The translations under genes and the position numbers were made by a program. The notes beneath the pieces are model-generated. The model was given only the letters and a program-made list of their open reading frames with translations, searched no databases and was not told the origin of the DNA. From the NCBI GenBank assembly GCA_964655355.1, contig CAZZMD010000034.1:1-46930 (forward strand): a DNA stretch of 46,930 nucleotides. The letters run 5' to 3'. This document shows, one piece after another, positions 42,344 to 46,930 of the stretch (positions within the stretch are counted from its first letter, which is position 1; each line of letters begins with the position of its first letter). The DNA is from CALGDE01 sp964655355. GTDB lineage: Bacteria; Cyanobacteriota; Cyanobacteriia; CACIAM-69d.

Positions 42344-42634
42344 GGGGTCCCTCAGGGTGGCTGGGTTGGATCGATGCAGATAAAGGGCTATGAATTGCCG
42401 GACGCTTGCCCGCCTTGAATCCTGCCGAGAATTCTGCCGATCAACGCGGGGCAAGACCAGGATTTTATCCTATTGTGACGGTCCGACTCTTTGACGGCCT
42501 CTCATATTCATTTTGACGCGATCGCGGTTTCCCCAACCGGAGTTTGGTTACCCCCCTAGGATGATCGCGGTCATCAATCCGGATCGCTCCGGCGATCGCT
42601 CTCTGCTTAACCCCTGTGGTCGATGATGAAGGCT

Positions 42635-43507
42635 TCACACTCGGGCGGTTAGATGCCTAGAAATAACGAAACGGATGATTCGGAGAGGAATGCTGGACTT
42701 TTTGAGGGTTTGCAAGCGAATGTAGCGCCCCAATAGCAATCGTCCCAATCCTTTAATACGGCCTTGGCAACGGGTTAAAAATAGGGTCAACCACGGTAAG
42801 GATTCATCGGTGGCATAGGGGGGAAGGAATGCTAGATCGTCATATAAAATATCGGCACGATGCTCTGGGCTCAACCCATTAAGACGGTGTTCTGGGTTTG
42901 CTTTGCCACCATGCTCACCGTAGCAACGGAATGCAATATAAGATTGCAATTGATGTTTTCGCATCACTTCTTCAATCCCCGAATCCCAGGAGGAATATTG
43001 GGTTGGACCGGGATTTTCTCGGATTGCTTCAGCATATTTGAGTAGTACTTGCGCCGCTTGGGGGCTCACAACATAGGCTACTGTTGATGCAGAGAATCCG
43101 ATGGCTTTCCCCTGGGCGGACACGGAATAGACCTGGGGGGCACAGGTGTAGAGCCAGGACATGCCTAGGTTTTGAATGGGGCGATCATGATCATTGCCTT
43201 GATCGCTTGGCTCCACGTCAAAGGGAACCGGTAAATCCATCATCCGTCGGGTGGGAACAAAATCCGCTTCAACAATTAATCCCAACTCATTGCGATCGAC
43301 AATATTTTTCCAGATTCCGACATGGTTCAACAGACATAAATAGCTCGATGAGTAGGTTTCATGGCCGGGACGATGGACCTGTCTGCAGACGACGCAATCT
43401 ATGCCCTGGCATTCTAATGCTTCTGATAGGACGTCAATATTTTCCTTGTAGCAAACAATATATGCCCTTTGAATAAAGTCTCGGAGTGTTTTTTGTCTGG
43501 GAGGCAT
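42635..43507 (-). CDS. GT25-like glycosyltransferase
   Basis: A 290-residue soluble protein. The N-terminal pattern AYIVCYKENIDVLSEALE..CVVCRQVH, then SSYLCLLNHVGIWKNIVDRNELGLIVEADFVP, matches family 25 (LPS-biosynthesis type) glycosyltransferases, where the serine/cys-x-x-x-H-x-x-x-W helix and an acidic motif bind the nucleotide sugar. The acidic motif here is EAD instead of the usual EDD. FSASTVAYVVSPQAAQVLLKYAE is the acceptor-side helix of the family. Donor and acceptor are unknown and no LPS cluster is nearby. A basic C-terminal tail could touch the membrane. Confidence 0.75.
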   Translation of the reverse strand: MPPRQKTLRDFIQRAYIVCYKENIDVLSEALECQGIDCVVCRQVHRPGHETYSSSYLCLLNHVGIWKNIVDRNELGLIVEADFVPTRRMMDLPVPFDVEPSDQGNDHDRPIQNLGMSWLYTCAPQVYSVSAQGKAIGFSASTVAYVVSPQAAQVLLKYAEAIRENPGPTQYSSWDSGIEEVMRKHQLQSYIAFRCYGEHGGKANPEHRLNGLSPEHRADILYDDLAFLPPYATDESLPWLTLFLTRCQGRIKGLGRLLLGRYIRLQTLKKSSIPLRIIRFVISRHLTARV

Positions 43508-43636
43508 GATTGATCGATTAATGATTAATATTCATCGATTAATGATTATTTTGGGCTGATTCGGGGGCCCTTAGCGTTAGGGGACCTACCCACTTTAAGG
43601 ATCGCCAACATTATCTCTGATCAGGATTATTCGGGG

Positions 43637-43981
43637 TTATTCGGGAAAAAACAAGTTGAGCACCCACGATACAACGGACATAACGATGGAGCCAATGATG
43701 GCTGCGATGAGTCCGCGCACCTGAAAGCCGGTGGGGCCGATATAGTCCACGAGCATTAGACAAATTCCGTTGAGCACGAGGGAGAAAAGCCCTAGGGTCA
43801 GGATGTTGAGGGGGAGGGTCAGCCAGAACAGGATGGGGCGGATGATGGCGTTGACGATGCCGATGAGGAGGGCAGTGATAACGGTGGCGACGAGGCCTTG
43901 CAGGACAATGCCTTTCACTAGATAGGCGGTGATGGCTAGGGCGATCGCGCTGAGTATCCAAGTGGTTAAAAAGCGTTTCAT
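43637..43981 (-). CDS. Small four-helix membrane protein, holin superfamily IV (DUF360-like)
   Basis: A 114-residue protein made almost entirely of four membrane helices. IVNAIIRPILFWLTLPLNILTLGLFSLVLNGICLMLVDY is the family core (shown in part), with the conserved N-x-x-x-R-P and L-P-x-N-x-L-T-L-G-L-F. Annotated as phage holin family in many bacteria, but it is a chromosomal housekeeping membrane protein with no proven lysis role, and no phage gene is nearby. It diverges from the pentapeptide-repeat gene. Confidence 0.85.
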   Translation of the reverse strand: MKRFLTTWILSAIALAITAYLVKGIVLQGLVATVITALLIGIVNAIIRPILFWLTLPLNILTLGLFSLVLNGICLMLVDYIGPTGFQVRGLIAAIIGSIVMSVVSWVLNLFFPE

Positions 43982-44168
43982 GGGCTCCTCTGGGCTATTT
44001 CTGAGCGATTGCTGGACTACTGACGACTGGGACGGCGATACGGTTTGGGGATGGTCTGGGATGATCCGATCCTAGCCAGAAGTTGTTCCTGCAGCTCCTC
44101 CCGGTGGGTCGTGATTCCCGATATGCTGCTAGGGTGACGATTTTCCGGGCGAGTGGGGGAGGTGGGGT

Positions 44169-44714
44169 ATGGCTGGGTTGCGATCGCAGTGGATTGGGAC
44201 CGTGATGCGGTGGTGTTGCGTGGTGGTGCTGAGTGTGGCGCTGGGTGGGGCGATCGTCCTGAGTTTTGCAGAGGGGGCGTTGGCGCAGTTGAAGGAATAT
44301 CCGCCGCCGTTGTCGTTTAGTAATGCGGAATTGAGCAATCGCGATTTTTCTGGGCAGTGGCTACGGGGCTCGGAGTTGTCGAATGCCAATTTGACCGGGG
44401 CTGATTTTTCCGATGCCCATATGGAAGGGGCGGCGGTCAGTGGGTCAACGTTGACGGATACGGATTTGTCTGGGGCAAATTTGACCAATGCGCTGATGGA
44501 TTCCATCAAGTTTCAACGGACGGATTTGACCAATGCGGTGTTGTTGGAGGCGTTGTTGTTGGGATCCTCGTTTGAAGATGTGAAAATTGAGGGGGCCGAT
44601 TTTAGTTATGCCCTGTTGGATCGCTATCAGGTGAAGCAGTTGTGTGCGATCGCCCAGGGCCGTAATCCGACGACCGATGTGGATACCCGTGAATCCCTCG
44701 GCTGTGATGATTAA
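44169..44714 (+). CDS. Exported (probably lumenal) pentapeptide-repeat protein
   Basis: A 181-residue protein. The signal peptide (MRWCCVVVLSVALGGAIVLSFAEGALA region) is cut near ALAQ. About fifteen A(D/N)LxX repeats follow (SNAELSNRDFSGQWLRGSEL, ANLTGADFSDAHMEGAAV), forming a right-handed beta helix. The C-terminal QLCAIAQGRNPTTDVDTRESLGC carries two Cys and is the cap found in thylakoid-lumen relatives of plant TL17/TL20.3. Function is unknown in the family. An internal ATG at residue 13 is an alternative start that leaves the signal intact. purK lies 114 bases downstream. Confidence 0.85.
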   Translation: MAGLRSQWIGTVMRWCCVVVLSVALGGAIVLSFAEGALAQLKEYPPPLSFSNAELSNRDFSGQWLRGSELSNANLTGADFSDAHMEGAAVSGSTLTDTDLSGANLTNALMDSIKFQRTDLTNAVLLEALLLGSSFEDVKIEGADFSYALLDRYQVKQLCAIAQGRNPTTDVDTRESLGCDD

Positions 44715-44828
44715 TGGTGATTCGTTCGGCCCGTTGCTCCGGGGGCGTAAACTGCAATAGCGATATATCAAATTGAGTTGCTTTGGCCGTGCCATCTATG
44801 GGGGCAGGGTTGGGCAGGAGTGGTTGGG

Positions 44829-46019
44829 ATGGTTAAGCGAGTTGGGATTATTGGCGGCGGGCAGTTGGCCTGGATGATGGCTGCGGAAGTCGAAAAATTG
44901 GATCTGGAGCTGATGGTGCAGACCCCTAGCCTGCGGGATCCGGCGGTGGCTCGCTTGGCGGGGGAGCATTTTGTGGTGCTGGGGGCGGTGGATGATGGGG
45001 CGGTGACGGCGGAGTTGGCGGCGTCCTGCGATGTGGTGACCTTTGAAAATGAGTTTGTGGATTTGGATGCCCTCGGACAGTTGGCGGAGCTAGGACATCA
45101 GTTTTATCCCACTCTCAAATCCTTGCAGCCTTTATTAGATAAATACGACCAGCGGCAATTTTTGAAAGATATTGGCCTGCCGGTGCCGGGGTTTGCGGAT
45201 TTGTCGGCGATTTGGGCGGCGTCGGGGGCGACGGGGCTGACGACTTGGGAGAATGGCGATCGCGTTGAGTTTCCAGTGGTCGTAAAAACTCGGCGCAATG
45301 GCTATGACGGTCAGGGGACGTTCGTCGTAAAGTCTCGGGATGCGCTGCAAGAACTGTGCGATCGCTTGTCCCATCAGCCGTTGTTGGTGGAAGAATTTAT
45401 TCCCTTTACGAAGGAGTTGGCGGCGATCGCGTCTCGGAGTGTGTCGGGGGAGTTGGCGGTGTTTCCGATTGTGGAAACTCAGCAGGAGGATCAGGTGTGT
45501 CGACGGGTGATTGCGCCGGCGCAGATCTCAGATGTGGCGCGGGAGAAAGCGGAGGCGATCGCCCATACCCTGTTGGAAAAATTGGAGGGGGTTGGCACCT
45601 ATGGCATTGAATTATTTTTGACGGCGGATGACCGGGTTTTGGTGAATGAAATCGCGCCCCGGACCCATAATTCTGGGCATTTTACGATTGAAACCTGTAT
45701 GGCGTCTCAGTTTGAGCAGCATTTGCGGGCCGTGACCGATTTGCCGTTGGCGCCGGCGAAAATGACGGTGCCGGCGGCGATCATGGTGAATCTATTGGGG
45801 TTTGAATCGGCGGAATTTACCGCCGACGAACAACCTTATGGCGATCGCTTTGAGGCGATTAATGGGATTCCGAATACCCAGATTCATTGGTATGGCAAGG
45901 CGGCATCTCGTCCCGGGCGGAAGGTGGGCCATGTCACCCTTTGGGCGACAGTGCCGGAGGAGATTGGGGTGTTGGGCGATCGCGCTAACGAGATTGAAAA
46001 AATTTGGTACGGCCCCTAA
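44829..46019 (+). CDS. purK: N5-carboxyaminoimidazole ribonucleotide synthase
   Basis: Makes N5-CAIR from AIR, bicarbonate and ATP in purine synthesis; PurE then completes the step. It has 396 residues with an ATP-grasp fold: VGIIGGGQLAWMM at the N-terminus, FENEFVDLDAL, PLLDKYDQRQFL, PVVVKTRRNGYDGQGT (ATP-grasp loop), VGTYGIELFLT, NEIAPRTHNSGHFTIE and KVGHVTLW near the end. ATG 44829 is chosen (MVKRVGIIGGG); the frame is open 17 codons further. Its stop overlaps the convergent HEAT-repeat gene by four bases. Confidence 0.96.
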   Translation: MVKRVGIIGGGQLAWMMAAEVEKLDLELMVQTPSLRDPAVARLAGEHFVVLGAVDDGAVTAELAASCDVVTFENEFVDLDALGQLAELGHQFYPTLKSLQPLLDKYDQRQFLKDIGLPVPGFADLSAIWAASGATGLTTWENGDRVEFPVVVKTRRNGYDGQGTFVVKSRDALQELCDRLSHQPLLVEEFIPFTKELAAIASRSVSGELAVFPIVETQQEDQVCRRVIAPAQISDVAREKAEAIAHTLLEKLEGVGTYGIELFLTADDRVLVNEIAPRTHNSGHFTIETCMASQFEQHLRAVTDLPLAPAKMTVPAAIMVNLLGFESAEFTADEQPYGDRFEAINGIPNTQIHWYGKAASRPGRKVGHVTLWATVPEEIGVLGDRANEIEKIWYGP

Positions 46020-46930
46020 GCAGAATCCCCTAGGCGGTTTTGCAGTTGTCCGACGGCCAAGGCCAGCACTCGTTTAATGCCTTCATCGGCTTCTTGCTCC
46101 AGGGCGTTTTGGAGGACGGGGATAGTATCGCGATCGCCGACTTTCATTAGGGCTAATGCCATGGCTTTGCGGACCTCGGCTTCGGTATCGTTTAAGTGCG
46201 CCACCAATTTCGGTTTGGCGGCGGCGGATTTTACTTCTCCTAATGCGGACGCCGCCTCTAGACGCACTTCGGTGTTGGCATCGTCTAGGGCGTTAATCAA
46301 AATTGCGATCGCTTTTTCGTCCTGTTTTTCCCGCGCAATCCCGGCGATCGCTCCTACGGCTGCCTGGCGCACGTCGTCTAGGTCTGAGGTGGCTGCTTTG
46401 AAGAGTTCTTCGCCGGCGTCGGAGCCGATGACGGCTAAGGCCCAGGCGGCGTGTCCTTTTATGATTTCTGATTGGTTGGGGTCGGACAGAATTTCTAGCA
46501 GGACCGGCACGGAGGGTTTGCCGGTGTCTGCCAGTGCGCCGATGGAGGATCCCCGGACCACGGTGTCTTCATCCGTCAAAAATGCGTTGACGAGGGTGGG
46601 GATGGCGGCGGGGTCGCGAATCAACGTAAGGGTTTTGGCGCTGGCTCGGCGGACGACGGGGTTTTTATGGGTGGCGAGGGCTTCGATCAGGTGCGGGACG
46701 GCGGCTTGTCCGATCGCTTTTCCTAGGTATTCCGCAAATTGTAGGCGCACCATGCCCCGGGTGTCCCCGAGTCCAATGACCATTTTTTCGATCAGGGCGC
46801 GATCGCTGGGATCTAGGGGCCCGGTTTCCAGGTGGTTGTCGATTTGGACCAGTAGCGCGTCCATGGCCTCCGGGTCGGGGGGGGGACCGACGGGGGGGGC
46901 CAGGGTGCCGAAGGGGGCGCCGTTGGGCAC
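46016..46930 (-). CDS. HEAT-repeat protein, possibly truncated by the window edge
   Basis: At least 304 residues. After a Pro-rich start, at least six HEAT/PBS-lyase-type repeats follow: VRLQFAEYLGKAIGQAAVPHLIEAL, VVRRASAKTLTLIRDPAAIPTL, VVRGSSIGALADTGKPSVPVL, IKGHAAWALAVIGSD, VRQAAVGAIAGIAREKQ and VRLEAASALGEV. Such proteins include phycobilin lyase subunits CpcE, NblB (phycobilisome breakdown) and Fe-S assembly factor IaiH; I cannot decide between them. The first codon at the window edge is a GTG, so the gene may extend beyond. Confidence 0.8.
   Translation of the reverse strand: MPNGAPFGTLAPPVGPPPDPEAMDALLVQIDNHLETGPLDPSDRALIEKMVIGLGDTRGMVRLQFAEYLGKAIGQAAVPHLIEALATHKNPVVRRASAKTLTLIRDPAAIPTLVNAFLTDEDTVVRGSSIGALADTGKPSVPVLLEILSDPNQSEIIKGHAAWALAVIGSDAGEELFKAATSDLDDVRQAAVGAIAGIAREKQDEKAIAILINALDDANTEVRLEAASALGEVKSAAAKPKLVAHLNDTEAEVRKAMALALMKVGDRDTIPVLQNALEQEADEGIKRVLALAVGQLQNRLGDSA

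Noticed and set aside
42344..42634. T-box or other tRNA-sensing leader before thrS
   Set aside because: No specifier hairpin, T-box sequence or antiterminator; such leaders are not expected in cyanobacteria.
43637..43981. Prophage or lysis cassette suggested by the holin-family name
   Set aside because: No endolysin, structural or integrase gene nearby; the family is widespread as a chromosomal membrane protein.
44715..44828. 6S RNA gene upstream of purK, as I recall for some cyanobacteria
   Set aside because: Only 114 bases are available and no long hairpin is visible there.

Overview
The window comes from a cyanobacterium. The direct signs are very frequent GCGATCGC palindromes (the HIP1 element), a core allophycocyanin-type subunit (apcF), a glutamine synthetase gene behind a textbook NtcA promoter, an A2-type cytochrome c oxidase cluster, and small or lumenal proteins typical of thylakoids. 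Base composition is moderately GC-rich and even throughout. I see no prophage, plasmid or island boundary, no insertion sequence and no CRISPR array. The species cannot be named from the sequence alone.

Layout. Positions 1-9600 hold information-processing genes: the 5' part of pheS (minus), divergent polA, a von Willebrand A protein, a CsgG-like secreted protein, a long UvrD-type helicase/nuclease and moaC. A tRNA-Arg follows at 9649. Positions 9800-13300 hold a GFA-type zinc protein, lepB and a membrane Ser/Thr kinase. A 700-base gene-free stretch (13211-13919) contains a terminator, a strong candidate structured RNA with its own promoter and terminator, and an inverted repeat ahead of the coxB-coxA-coxC operon. 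A CPA2 cation/proton antiporter, an SLH-domain protein, radA, a GAF histidine-kinase-like protein without its phospho-accepting His, a methyltransferase and a YidD-like protein follow to 26300.

Positions 26300-28700 hold two divergent membrane proteins of unknown function, one with a double zinc ribbon. Next come apcF (minus), the NtcA-driven glnA, an orphan His-rich ZnuA-like lipoprotein behind a possible Zur box, an ABC exporter, an SGNH hydrolase, a 45-residue Psb35-like membrane peptide, a diadenylate cyclase (cdaA type), uppS, tRNA-Gly, glucokinase, thrS, a GT25-like glycosyltransferase, a holin-superfamily membrane protein, a lumenal pentapeptide-repeat protein, purK and a HEAT-repeat protein that runs to the window edge.

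Most genes stand alone or in pairs. The clear operons are coxBAC and probably lepB-kinase. The gene content is mainly housekeeping, and I found no multi-gene defence or biosynthetic system. The most unusual material is non-coding or at domain level: the structured RNA at about 13449-13685, the many 10-17 base tandem duplications, the hairpin-rich glnA leader, the degenerate histidine kinase and the unassigned zinc-ribbon/membrane-protein pair.
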